Below, one piece after another: positions 1 to 6,301 of a stretch of DNA of 11,050 nucleotides. The position numbers and the translations under genes were made by a program. The stretch covers positions 1-11,050 of the forward strand of contig CAYHHE010000092.1 in NCBI GenBank assembly GCA_964356295.1, read 5' to 3'. Below the pieces are notes generated by a model. That model searched no databases and was not told where the DNA came from. It saw only the letters and a list, made by a program, of their open reading frames with translations. This stretch comes from CAVQGZ01 sp964356295 (GTDB lineage Bacteria; Actinomycetota; Actinomycetes; Jiangellales; Jiangellaceae). Every line of letters starts with the position of its first letter. Positions within the stretch are counted from its first letter, which is position 1.

Positions 1-28
1 GTGCTGACCGCTTGGGGCATAAGAGTGT

Positions 29-44
29 TCAACCACACGGTTGA
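29..44. promoter_or_regulatory. Operator 1 of the ArsR-AHSA1 operon (inverted repeat)
   Basis: A perfect inverted repeat TCAACC-ACAC-GGTTGA lies upstream of the ArsR gene. Its right arm overlaps the candidate -35 hexamer TTGACG (41-46). ArsR-family dimers bind short palindromes of this sort, so bound repressor would block RNA polymerase. The repeat is seen directly; its use as an operator is inferred from position and from a second copy of the same architecture at 78-93. Confidence 0.6.
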
Positions 45-69
45 CGAGTGGCTGACGCATGGCTAGTGT
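41..69 (+). promoter_or_regulatory. Candidate sigma70-type promoter of the ArsR operon
   Basis: TTGACG (41-46) and TAGTGT (64-69) are separated by exactly 17 bp, a good match to the housekeeping promoter layout. Transcription would start near 76, just before the second inverted repeat. The -35 overlaps operator 1 and the initiation region runs into operator 2, which fits negative autoregulation. No transcript data are available, so this is a pattern match. Confidence 0.45.
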
Positions 70-77
70 CGTCATTA

Positions 78-93
78 TCAACTCCTCAGTTGA
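78..93. promoter_or_regulatory. Operator 2 of the ArsR-AHSA1 operon (inverted repeat)
   Basis: A second perfect inverted repeat, TCAACT-CCTC-AGTTGA, has the same 6-4-6 layout as the repeat at 29-44 and differs by one base per arm. The two centres are 49 bp apart. It lies at or just after the predicted transcription start and immediately before the Shine-Dalgarno AAGGAG (96-101), so bound repressor could block promoter clearance. Confidence 0.6.
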
Positions 94-111
94 GGAAGGA
101 GCTCTGACCTG

Positions 112-474
112 ATGGCGCCCGACTCGTTGTCCCGGGTGTTCGGGGCTCTCGCGGATCCCACCCGCCGCGATCTCGTCGCGCGCCTCGCGGTCGGGGACGC
201 CACACTCACCGAGCTCGCCACGGCGTACCCGGTGAGCCTCCAGGCGGTGTCCAAGCACCTGCGGGTGCTCGAGGACGCCGGCCTGGTCAGCCGTACCCGC
301 GACGCACAGCGACGTCCGGTGCACCTCGAGGCGACCGTGCTCGATCTCGCGACGGGCTGGCTCGAGCGTTACCGGCGGAAGGCCGAGGAGCGGTACCAGC
401 GCCTTGACGCGGTGCTCGCGTCGATGCCCGACAACCCCCCATCACCCCCCACTCGAAAGGAACAGACACTGTGA
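112..474 (+). CDS. ArsR-type winged-helix transcriptional repressor
   Basis: A 120-residue ArsR/SmtB-family DNA-binding protein that most likely represses its own operon. The N-terminal FGALADPTRRDLVARLA (about 10-26) is the typical first helix. The helix-turn-helix follows at about 31-59, with recognition helix region VSLQAVSKHLRVLEDAGLV (41-59) and a wing around 60-72. There is no ELCVCDL-like cysteine motif and no cysteine at all, so metal sensing through thiols is unlikely. It belongs with the SdpR-like, ligand- or protein-controlled members that travel with AHSA1 proteins. The ATG at 112 follows AAGGAG (96-101) by 10 bases. The last codons overlap the next start (GTGA, 471-474), so the two are translationally coupled. 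The C-terminal tail is proline-rich, and its coding DNA also holds the ribosome site of the next gene. Confidence 0.9.
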   Translation: MAPDSLSRVFGALADPTRRDLVARLAVGDATLTELATAYPVSLQAVSKHLRVLEDAGLVSRTRDAQRRPVHLEATVLDLATGWLERYRRKAEERYQRLDAVLASMPDNPPSPPTRKEQTL

Positions 475-956
475 CCGTTACCGGCAACCGCCACGAGACC
501 ACCGTCGAGGCCGACCCACGCGTGCCGCTCGTGCGCATCACCCGCGAGTTCGACGCCCCGCCCGCGAAGGTCTTCCGCGCCCATGTCGACCCAGACCTCG
601 TCGTGCAGTGGCAAGGCCCACGCGACCTCGAGGCCAGCGTCGAGCACTGGGACTGCCGCACCGGAGGCTCGTACCGCTACGTCCACCGCCGAGGCGACCA
701 GGAGTACCGCTTCCACGGTTGCTTCCATGAAGTGCGGCCGGACGAGGTCATCGTCCAGACGTTCAGTTTCGACGGCTTCCCGGACAGCGTGTCACTCGAG
801 CGGCTCACGCTGACCGACCTCGGGGACGGTCGCACCCGCCTGATCGCCACCTCGTTGCTCGACTCGTTCGAGGGCCGCGACGCCTTTCTCGCCAGCGGCA
901 TGGAGACTGGCATACGGGAGGGGTACGAGCGCCTGGACGACGTGCTCCGCGCCTGA
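471..956 (+). CDS. AHSA1/START-like SRPBCC domain protein
   Basis: A 161-residue protein of the SRPBCC fold (activator of Hsp90 ATPase 1-like). Family marks are REFDAPPAKVFRAHVDPDLVVQW (25-47), the GP and GGSYRY segments of the first strands (about 49-70), FHGCFHEVRPDEVIVQTFSFDG in the central sheet, and the C-terminal helix GMETGIREGYERLDDVL. These proteins form a deep hydrophobic pocket; the ligand here is unknown. It starts at GTG 471 with AAAGGAA (456-462) eight bases upstream and overlaps the ArsR stop by 4 bp. The ArsR-AHSA1 pairing is a recurrent actinobacterial arrangement, and a role in ligand binding or sensing for the regulator is an inference. It has no signal peptide or membrane segment, so it is cytoplasmic. 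Confidence 0.88.
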   Translation: MTVTGNRHETTVEADPRVPLVRITREFDAPPAKVFRAHVDPDLVVQWQGPRDLEASVEHWDCRTGGSYRYVHRRGDQEYRFHGCFHEVRPDEVIVQTFSFDGFPDSVSLERLTLTDLGDGRTRLIATSLLDSFEGRDAFLASGMETGIREGYERLDDVLRA

Positions 957-1253
957 CCTGCCCTCGGGACGACCGCCGGAAGAGGCAGATCGCAGTGCGG
1001 CTGCACCGCTTGCGGGGTTGCATGCACCGTGGGTAGGAGCAGCCGGCGCGGCGCTTGTACGCCGACAGGTTGGGCGTCGAGGTCGACTAGCCGGACGAGC
1101 TGGGCGGGCGCGGAGGGTGCTGGTCCGCGCCGCTCCGGGTGCACCTTGATGCGCCGCCAGCGCATTCAGCCTCCTTCGGCGTGCTTGGGAAGCCCCCGCC
1201 GTCCTGGAACGTCAGGCCGCACTCCGGCACCTGGACGAACCGCCGGCAGCGTG
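957..1253. other. Intergenic stretch, no convincing gene
   Basis: Nothing here could be assigned to a gene. Frames on both strands are open but their codon choice and protein composition look like GC-rich noise. A weak stem, CTGCCCTC (958-965) with GAGGCAG (982-988) and one bulged base, lies just after the AHSA1 stop and might help terminate that transcript, but no T-run follows. A short inverted repeat ATGCGC/GCGCAT sits at 1149-1165. The stretch may contain decayed coding DNA. Confidence 0.4.
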
Positions 1254-1553
1254 ATGCAGGACACCCCCCATCGGGTCGGCAGGGGCACCCCGCCCCCTTG
1301 CCAACACCCGGTGCCCGGCTGCGACGATGACGCCGTGTCGCGAGCACCCGTGGCCGGTCGGCTGCCCACCCCCAGGGCTCCGATCAGCGCACCGACCTCC
1401 TCTGCTGAGGACACCTGCCACACCTGCTGCACCCATCCCGCGGTCCTTGACGGGCTGTGCGGGCGGTGCTGGGTCGCCGACCAGGACGACGGCGAGGTGC
1501 GCCCGGCCCACTCGCTCGCCCGGCGGCAGCGGCACCACCTGACCTCCTGCTGA
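1254..1553 (+). CDS. Possible small cysteine-rich (zinc-ribbon-like) protein
   Basis: A tentative gene of 99 residues from ATG 1254, or 72 from GTG 1335; no start has a clear Shine-Dalgarno. With the longer start there is a C-x-H-x4-C group at 16-23, then CHTCC-T-H (55-61) and CGRC (69-72), the latter pair forming CxxC-10-CxxC as in small zinc ribbons. Codons from about 1335 to the stop have a very high G/C third position, like true genes in the window. The stop TGA (1551-1553) overlaps the next ATG (1553) as TGATG, which suggests translational coupling to the dienelactone hydrolase-like gene. Metal binding and any function are inferred. It could still be a fortuitous frame. Confidence 0.38.
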   Translation: MQDTPHRVGRGTPPPCQHPVPGCDDDAVSRAPVAGRLPTPRAPISAPTSSAEDTCHTCCTHPAVLDGLCGRCWVADQDDGEVRPAHSLARRQRHHLTSC

Positions 1554-2290
1554 TGTCCACCCGGCCGGTCCCGGTGCTGAGCGTCCCCGCGCCCGGCGGC
1601 CCGCTGCCGGTTCACGTGTCGGTGCCGGACGGGTCAGGGCCGTGGCCGGGCGTCGTGGTGCTCCACGACGCCGCCGGGATGACCAGCGACCTGGTCGCGC
1701 AGACCCGTTGGCTGGCCGACGCGGGGTTCCTGGCCGCAGCACCGGACCTGCTCGGCGGTGGCACGATCGCGCGGTGCCTGCGTGAGATGGTGCGGGACTA
1801 CGCCACCTGGCAGGGCGCCACGTTCGAGCGGATCGAGGCCGTGCGCGGGTACCTCGCCGAGCGGGCAGACTGCACCGGACGGGTGGGGGTCATCGGGTTC
1901 TGCATGGGCGGCGGGTTCGCCCTCGCGCTCGCCCCCGGCCATGGGTTCGCCGCAGCCAGCGCGAACTATGGGGCGCTGCCCCGCGACGCCGAGCGGTACT
2001 TCGTCGGCGCCTGCCCCGTCATCGGCAGCTACGGCCGGCGGGACCGCTCGCTTCGCCATGCCGCAAGAAGGCTGCACGACGCGCTCGAGGCCGCCGGGGT
2101 CGAGTACGAGGTCACGGAGTACCCCGATGCCGGGCACGGGTTCATGAACCACCACGCCCTCGGCGAGGTCCCCGTGATCTTCCAGCTCCTCGGTGCCACC
2201 GTGCACACCCGCTACCACGAGCCCAGCGCAGCCGACGCCCGCACCCGCATCGCCGCGTTCTTCACCCATCACCTCACCGGACCGACCTGA
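1553..2290 (+). CDS. Dienelactone hydrolase family protein (alpha/beta hydrolase)
   Basis: A 245-residue cytosolic hydrolase of the DLH family, which opens lactones or cleaves esters with a cysteine nucleophile. The nucleophile elbow is GFCMGG (115-120) with Cys117, the acid is Asp164 in SYGRRDRS (159-166), and the base is His195 in PDAGHGFMN (191-199). VVVLHDAAGM (34-43) is the early strand and loop in which canonical DLH carries a catalytic Glu; here the matching place reads HD, so substrate use may differ from true dienelactone hydrolase. The frame is open upstream to 1457, but ATG 1553 gives the normal family length and overlaps the preceding stop. The next gene starts 23 bp after its stop, so the group may be one transcript. 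The physiological substrate is unknown. Confidence 0.87.
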   Translation: MSTRPVPVLSVPAPGGPLPVHVSVPDGSGPWPGVVVLHDAAGMTSDLVAQTRWLADAGFLAAAPDLLGGGTIARCLREMVRDYATWQGATFERIEAVRGYLAERADCTGRVGVIGFCMGGGFALALAPGHGFAAASANYGALPRDAERYFVGACPVIGSYGRRDRSLRHAARRLHDALEAAGVEYEVTEYPDAGHGFMNHHALGEVPVIFQLLGATVHTRYHEPSAADARTRIAAFFTHHLTGPT

Positions 2291-2313
2291 GAGCCGATGG
2301 CTAGCGTGGGCCC

Positions 2314-2739
2314 GTGGGGTCCATGCGTGGCTGTCTGGCGTTCCGGCAGCCTCCGGCGGAGGTCTTCGACGCCGCGCTGGACGAGCCGACGTGGAACCCG
2401 GCGATGACCTCGGTGGAATGGCTCACCCCACCACCGGTCGGCCCGGGGACGAGGTTCCGGGCCACGATGGGTGGCCGGCTGGCGATGCTGGTCGTGCTCA
2501 CCGAGGTCGACCGGCCGCACCGCATCGCCTCCCACACCTCCAGCGCGATGATGACCACCGACGGTGCTGTGACGTTCGTTCCGGACGGCGCCGGGACGTT
2601 GCTGCGCTGGGATTGGGAGTACCACCTGCGCGGGGCCAGCAGGCTGCTGACGCCGCTGTTCGCGCTGGCGGCCGGACGGTGGGAGCGCCGCAACTGGGTC
2701 CGCATGCGTGAGTGGATGACCACCCAGCCCCCGCGGTGA
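2314..2739 (+). CDS. SRPBCC family protein
   Basis: A 141-residue single-domain SRPBCC (polyketide cyclase/dehydrase-like) protein. The first strand and helix read FRQPPAEVFDAALDEPTWNP (10-29), followed by GPGTRFRATMGG, the middle strands LTEVDRPHRIASHTS, and TFVPDGAGTLLRWDWEY. A C-terminal helix around FALAAGRWERRNWVRMREW closes the pocket. The start is GTG 2314 or ATG 2323; neither has a strong ribosome site, which fits coupled translation from the hydrolase gene 23 bp upstream. It ends 5 bp before the stop of the opposite-strand GerW-like gene. The ligand is unknown. It is one of three SRPBCC proteins within 3.7 kb. Confidence 0.8.
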   Translation: MGSMRGCLAFRQPPAEVFDAALDEPTWNPAMTSVEWLTPPPVGPGTRFRATMGGRLAMLVVLTEVDRPHRIASHTSSAMMTTDGAVTFVPDGAGTLLRWDWEYHLRGASRLLTPLFALAAGRWERRNWVRMREWMTTQPPR

Positions 2740-2744
2740 CTTGA

Positions 2745-3077
2745 TCAGCCCGGGGAGCCTCGCCCCGACACGGCCCGAGCCAACGCCCCGACAACGAGCA
2801 CGACCGCCACGGCGGTCACCACCCGGTTGGCATCGACGGCGGGCCGCCACGAGACGTCGCCGCCGCGGATGACGTAGACACCGGCGGGCCGGGCCACGAA
2901 CCCGATGCCGCCGCCCTCGCCATGCTGGGCGCCGTCATGCCCGGTGCCGCCGCCACCGCCCCCGTAGATGCGGGCGACCGGGACGACGGTGACGCCGTCC
3001 CTCTCGTACGGCTCGCCGAACACCCGGGAGACGGTGATGTGGTCCTTGGCAGCCTGGATCACCCCGTTGAGGTTCAT
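2745..3077 (-). CDS. GerW/YtfJ-like protein with C-terminal membrane segment
   Basis: A 110-residue protein resembling the GerW (YtfJ) family. It has VFGEPYERDGVTVVPVARIYGGGGGG (19-44), a glycine-rich centre ending GEGGGIGFVARPAGVYVI (53-70), and a C-terminal hydrophobic helix of about residues 84-101, likely the membrane anchor. The family was named from Bacillus sporulation and germination, but homologues are widespread in actinobacteria with no settled role. ATG 3077 follows GGAGG (3087-3083) by 5 bases. The start overlaps the upstream SRPBCC stop as ATGA (3077-3074), so the two are coupled and probably act together at the membrane; the latter is inference. Confidence 0.75.
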   Translation of the reverse strand: MNLNGVIQAAKDHITVSRVFGEPYERDGVTVVPVARIYGGGGGGTGHDGAQHGEGGGIGFVARPAGVYVIRGGDVSWRPAVDANRVVTAVAVVLVVGALARAVSGRGSPG

Positions 3078-3730
3078 GCCGGCCTCCGCACTGCTCGTGC
3101 GCGCTCGACGCGGTCACGGACTCCCCGCAGCATCCGCTCGGTCATGATGAAGCTGGCCACCGACACGGTCTCCACCAGGGGCCGCGCCCAGCGGCTCAGG
3201 TAGCGGTAGCGCTCCCTGACCACCAGCCGGGCTCGCTCGCTGCGTTCGGGGAGAAGGACGAAGGCCCAGGTGAAGTCGTAGGGCATGGCAGGCTCGTCGG
3301 AGGCGTCTTGCCCGGTGGCCGAGACCGCGCCTCGCGCGACGAGCGCCCGTGGCGGGTCGACGACGGCGACCTGGAGGGCGACGTCGGGATGCAGCCGGAA
3401 GTCGTCCCCGACCGCCGGGTGCTGCCACTCCTGGACCAGCTGGGAGGCGCTGACGATCTGGCACCCGACGAGGTTCTCCAGCCAGTCGTAGGAGTACAGG
3501 CCTCCGCGGCCTTGCCCCATCTGGGCCAGCCACGGCCACACGTCATCCACGGGGGCGTCGATGCTGATCGCGCGGGTCGTCACCAGGTCAGCGTCCGGGA
3601 GGAGGTCGTCACCCGGCAGAAGGCTGGAGGCCTCGCTCGCCGTGGCGCCCCAGGTGAGCAGCCGTCGTCGCAGGAGGAGCAGGTAGAGCGCCTTCGCGGC
3701 CAGGACGGCCACGGCTGCCCGCGCCAGCAC
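3074..3730 (-). CDS. Membrane-anchored SRPBCC family protein
   Basis: A 218-residue protein from GTG 3730. The frame stays open to 3886, but that would run into the divergent gene at 3841. A GGGG run about six bases upstream of 3730 and the family-typical beginning favour the shorter form. Residues 2-20 are a hydrophobic helix followed by arginines, a likely membrane anchor. Next come LPGDDLLPDADLVTTRAISIDAPVDDVWPWLAQMGQGRGGLYSYDWLENLVG in pieces at 38-89, the hallmark of an actinobacterial SRPBCC group. The rest forms the sheet and the C-terminal helix. The gene overlaps the GerW-like gene by four bases and shares a 110-bp divergent region with the MDR gene. The ligand is unknown. Confidence 0.8.
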   Translation of the reverse strand: MLARAAVAVLAAKALYLLLLRRRLLTWGATASEASSLLPGDDLLPDADLVTTRAISIDAPVDDVWPWLAQMGQGRGGLYSYDWLENLVGCQIVSASQLVQEWQHPAVGDDFRLHPDVALQVAVVDPPRALVARGAVSATGQDASDEPAMPYDFTWAFVLLPERSERARLVVRERYRYLSRWARPLVETVSVASFIMTERMLRGVRDRVERARAVRRPA

Positions 3731-3840
3731 TCGCAGCCCCAGCGTGGCACACGGACCTTGGACTCTGGCGAGGGACGCCGGGTCGCGGGGTAGTCGAGGG
3801 GACGCCCGGCATCGCCAGGCCCGACACCCGGGAGCACTGC

Positions 3841-4863
3841 ATGGACACCAACCATCGAGTCGTCGTGACCCGGCACGGGGGGCCACAGGTGCTGGTGATG
3901 GTCGAGGACCCGATGCCCGAGCCGGGTTCGCTGGAGGCGCGGGTGGCGGTGCGGGCTGCCGGGGTGTCGGCGTACGACCTGATGTTCCGCCGCTCGGGTC
4001 GGCTGCCCGGCACCCCGAAGGTGCCGTTCACGCCCGGCGTCGACGTCGTCGGGGTGGTGGACGCCGTCGGCGAGCGCTGCGACCTCGAACCCGGCCAGAT
4101 GGTTGCGGGCTGGACGATCCGCAGTGGCGGCAGGGGCGGCTACGCACGGTACCTCTGCCTGCCGCAGGTCGACCTCGTGCCCGTCCCGGATGGCGTGGAC
4201 CCGGCGGAGGCGGTGTGCATGGTCGTCAACTTCCTTACTGCGCACGCGATGCTGCACCAGGTGGCGAAGGTGCGCTCCGGCGAACGGGCCCTCGTCCAGG
4301 GCGCCGCCGGCGGGGTGGGGTCGGGGCTGGTGCAGCTCGGTGCCCTGGCGGGGCTGGAGATGCTCGGAACGGCGTCGGCCGCCAACCAGGACGTGGTCGC
4401 CGGTCTCGGCGCCATCCCGCTGGACTACCGCAGCGCCGACGTCGTGGCGCGGGTGCGCCAGCTCACCGGCGGCGGGGTGGACGTGGTGTTCGACCCGGTC
4501 GGGGGCGCCCGAGGGCTGTGGCGCTCCTACCGGACGCTGCGCTCCGGTGGGCGGCTCGTGTGGTTCGGGATGGCCGCGACCCGTGAGCACGGGCTGGCGA
4601 TCATCCCGTCCACGCTGGCGATGCGCGCGGTGCTGGCTCTCATCCCGGACGGCAAGAAGGCACCGCCGACACCCGACATCGGCAAGCTCGGCGACCAGTG
4701 GTACCGCACCACCCTCGCGCACCTGCTCGACCTGCTGGCCACCGGCCAGGTCAAGCCTCTGGTAGCCGACCGGGTCCCGAGGATCGAGGCGGCGCGGGCC
4801 CACGAGATCCTCGAGCGGGGTGGCCACGCCGGCAAGGTCGTCCTGATCCCGAGCCCGGCGTAG
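3841..4863 (+). CDS. MDR superfamily zinc-independent oxidoreductase (quinone oxidoreductase-like)
   Basis: A 340-residue medium-chain dehydrogenase/reductase, expected to use NAD(P)H on quinones, enones or similar carbonyls. The N-terminal GroES-like domain begins VVVTRHGGPQVLVMVEDP (7-24) and contains PFTPGVDVVGVVDAVG (62-77). The Rossmann nucleotide loop is QGAAGGVGSG (153-162), typical of zinc-independent quinone oxidoreductases. DVVFDPVGG and SGGRLVWFGMA follow in the cofactor domain. No structural-zinc cysteine lobe is present. ATG 3841 has GGGAG (3830-3834) six bases upstream. It is closely similar in layout to the MDR half of the 6302-7936 protein (both have RLVWFGMA). The next gene begins 66 bp downstream on the same strand. 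The substrate cannot be told. Confidence 0.87.
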   Translation: MDTNHRVVVTRHGGPQVLVMVEDPMPEPGSLEARVAVRAAGVSAYDLMFRRSGRLPGTPKVPFTPGVDVVGVVDAVGERCDLEPGQMVAGWTIRSGGRGGYARYLCLPQVDLVPVPDGVDPAEAVCMVVNFLTAHAMLHQVAKVRSGERALVQGAAGGVGSGLVQLGALAGLEMLGTASAANQDVVAGLGAIPLDYRSADVVARVRQLTGGGVDVVFDPVGGARGLWRSYRTLRSGGRLVWFGMAATREHGLAIIPSTLAMRAVLALIPDGKKAPPTPDIGKLGDQWYRTTLAHLLDLLATGQVKPLVADRVPRIEAARAHEILERGGHAGKVVLIPSPA

Positions 4864-4916
4864 CCCAGCCCACCGTCGTCCCTGGACGCTCGGCCGCACC
4901 CGGTCGAGACTGGACG

Positions 4917-4924
4917 AAAGGAGG
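4917..4924 (+). promoter_or_regulatory. Strong Shine-Dalgarno of the deazaflavin-dependent oxidoreductase gene
   Basis: AAAGGAGG is almost fully complementary to the 16S rRNA tail and sits five bases before GTG 4930. It is the best ribosome site in the window and fixes the GTG as the start. Confidence 0.75.
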
Positions 4925-4929
4925 TCGAC

Positions 4930-5427
4930 GTGGGCCGGTTCGTGACCGTCGTCGGTGTGCTGGTGCTGGGCGGGGCGGCGCTGATCGTTGCCTGGCTGCT
5001 GGGGATGCGGAACAAGGGGTCGGTGGTGGTCGCGGCGCAGCGCCGCTTCAACCGGGCCGTGATCAACCCGCGGCAGCTGCGCACGGCGGGCACCCCGGGC
5101 TCGGAGATTGCGGTCATCCGCCACACCGGTCGGACGTCCGGTCGCAGCTACCAGACCCCGGTGGGGGCCGAGCCCACCGACGACGGGTTCGTCGTCGCCC
5201 TGGTGTACGGGCCGAGGTCGGACTGGCTGAAGAACGTGCTCGCCAGTGGGTCGGCGACCATCGTCCACCAGGGCGTCTCTCACCTCGTCGGCCGGCCCGA
5301 GGTCGTGCCGTTCGGCAGCGTCGCGCACCACTTCCCCGACGCGCGTTCCATCCGCACGTTCGGCGTGACCGAGGCGGTGCTGCTGCACAAGGTCGGGGCG
5401 GACGTCAGCGGGCAGCCGCTGCGCTGA
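4930..5427 (+). CDS. Nitroreductase family deazaflavin (F420)-dependent oxidoreductase, Ddn-like
   Basis: A 165-residue protein of the split-barrel FDOR family related to mycobacterial Ddn. Diagnostic segments are IRHTGRTSGRSYQTPV (63-78), which in the family contacts the deazaflavin phosphate, and YGPRSDWLKNVLASG (93-107). Residues 5-25 form an N-terminal hydrophobic helix, so the enzyme is probably membrane-associated, consistent with quinone reduction reported for some members. The GTG start is set by AAAGGAGG. It lies 66 bp after an MDR gene on the same strand and may be co-transcribed. F420 use is inferred from the family; some members bind flavin or fatty acids instead. It converges with the NmrA-like gene, stops 7 bp apart. 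Confidence 0.87.
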   Translation: MGRFVTVVGVLVLGGAALIVAWLLGMRNKGSVVVAAQRRFNRAVINPRQLRTAGTPGSEIAVIRHTGRTSGRSYQTPVGAEPTDDGFVVALVYGPRSDWLKNVLASGSATIVHQGVSHLVGRPEVVPFGSVAHHFPDARSIRTFGVTEAVLLHKVGADVSGQPLR

Positions 5428-5438
5428 GCCGGGCTCAG
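5424..5438. terminator. Palindrome spanning two convergent stop codons, candidate bidirectional terminator
   Basis: CTGAGCC-G-GGCTCAG is a perfect inverted repeat that contains the TGA of the plus-strand oxidoreductase (5425-5427) and the TGA of the minus-strand NmrA-like gene (5437-5435). As RNA it would form a 6-bp GC-rich stem with a three-base loop on either strand. There is no T-tract, so termination efficiency is uncertain. Confidence 0.4.
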
Positions 5439-6105
5439 GCCTGGGAGATCGTCGGCGCCTTGCCGACGAGGGTGGCGTCGTCGAGGGCATCGAGCATCGT
5501 CACTGCCAGGGCGTCTCGGCTGATCGAGTGTCTCGGCCGGGGCCGCCCGCCGTAGCTGAGCACGACCTCCCCGGAACGGGGCTGGTTGGACAGCATTGAT
5601 GGGCGCAGGGCCGTCCAGTCCAGGCCGGACTCGCGCAGGAGGCGTTCCTGGCCTCGTGCCCTCGGTAGGCATCGCCGATGCGGCTGTGGTCGACCAGCCA
5701 CCGGAACATGGGCGGCATGTCGCCGGCGGAGTCCCCGACCCCGCCGGCGCTGACCACGACGATCCGGGTCAGCCCGAGATCCTTCATGACGCCCACGGTG
5801 GTGGCGATGCTGGATGCCATGAAGTCCGGCGGGCTGGTCGTCGCAGCCCACGGCCACGCGGAGGTGCGGGAGACCCCCAAGGCGCTGAGCACGGCGTGGC
5901 AGCCGGTCATGGCGGCCCGCACGGCCGCGTCGTCCACCGGGGTCCCGGTGACCACCGTCAGCCGGTCGGAGACGATCGGCAGCCGCCGGGCGTCGCGCAC
6001 CACGGCGTGCACCCCCATGCCCCGGTCGAGGGCCTGGCGAACCAGGCACCGGCCGGTCTGGCCCGTCCCACCGAGGACGAGCACCGTACGGTTCAGCGCA
6101 CTCAC
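5435..6105 (-). pseudogene. NmrA-like NAD(P)-binding oxidoreductase, frameshifted
   Basis: About 223 residues if one missing base is restored. From GTG 6105 the protein begins MSALNRTVLVLGGTGQTGR, a Rossmann GGTGQTG loop (12-18) of atypical short-chain (NmrA/NAD(P)H-binding) proteins. TRIVVVSAGG (113-122) and IGDAYRGHEA follow. Near 5650 the reading frame is lost, and the true C-terminus, RESGLDWTALRPSML then ISRDALAVTMLDAL, continues in another frame. Adding one G at 5650-5651 (CTGGCCTCG to CTGGGCCTCG on the plus strand) restores a continuous protein of family length. Such proteins act as reductases, epimerases or redox-sensing regulators. It may be a recent pseudogene or a sequence error. 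GTG 6105 has no strong ribosome site. Confidence 0.78.
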
Positions 6106-6128
6106 CCCGCTCTCACCCGAGGATGCCC

Positions 6129-6162
6129 GATCCTGGCGGGCTCGGGCCTGATCCTGGCGGGC
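6129..6162. repeat. 13-bp direct repeat, 21-bp period, in a divergent intergenic region
   Basis: GATCCTGGCGGGC occurs at 6129-6141 and again at 6150-6162. The 21-bp spacing is two turns of the helix, so both copies would face the same side of the DNA. A GGGCCG-GA-CGGCCC inverted repeat (6159-6172) overlaps the second copy. The site lies between the divergent NmrA-like and methyltransferase genes, a natural place for a regulator, but function is inference. Confidence 0.4.
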
Positions 6163-6301
6163 CGGACGGCCCGTCCCGCCAGCCGCCGACGTCGGTAGCG
6201 TCGCGGCGGGGTGAGCGCTGTGCCGAGTGCGCGACAGGTCAGGGTGGCCGGCCGCGGGCGAGCCGCTCATGTCCCCGTGCGCGCGAGCGGCGGCCATTGA
6301 C

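Noticed and set aside
1029..1253. Upstream extension of the cysteine-rich small ORF to GTG 1029
   Set aside because: The added residues are Arg/Gly/Thr-rich with no recognisable motif, and no ribosome site precedes 1029.
1087..1347. Minus-strand frame with several cysteines antisense to the region before the hydrolase
   Set aside because: A few Cys residues and a phrase like ECGLTFQDGGGFP hint at a zinc-binding segment, but pairing and length do not fit a known family and no start site is evident. Kept only as a possible relic.
3731..3886. Longer N-terminus for the membrane-anchored SRPBCC protein
   Set aside because: It would add 52 Arg/Pro/Cys-rich residues ahead of a good membrane anchor and overlap the start of the divergent MDR gene.
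3580..5490. Very long open frame (636 codons) on the minus strand
   Set aside because: It runs antisense to the MDR and deazaflavin oxidoreductase genes, its product is low-complexity His/Arg/Pro-rich, and no family motif is visible; it is a GC-rich antisense artefact.
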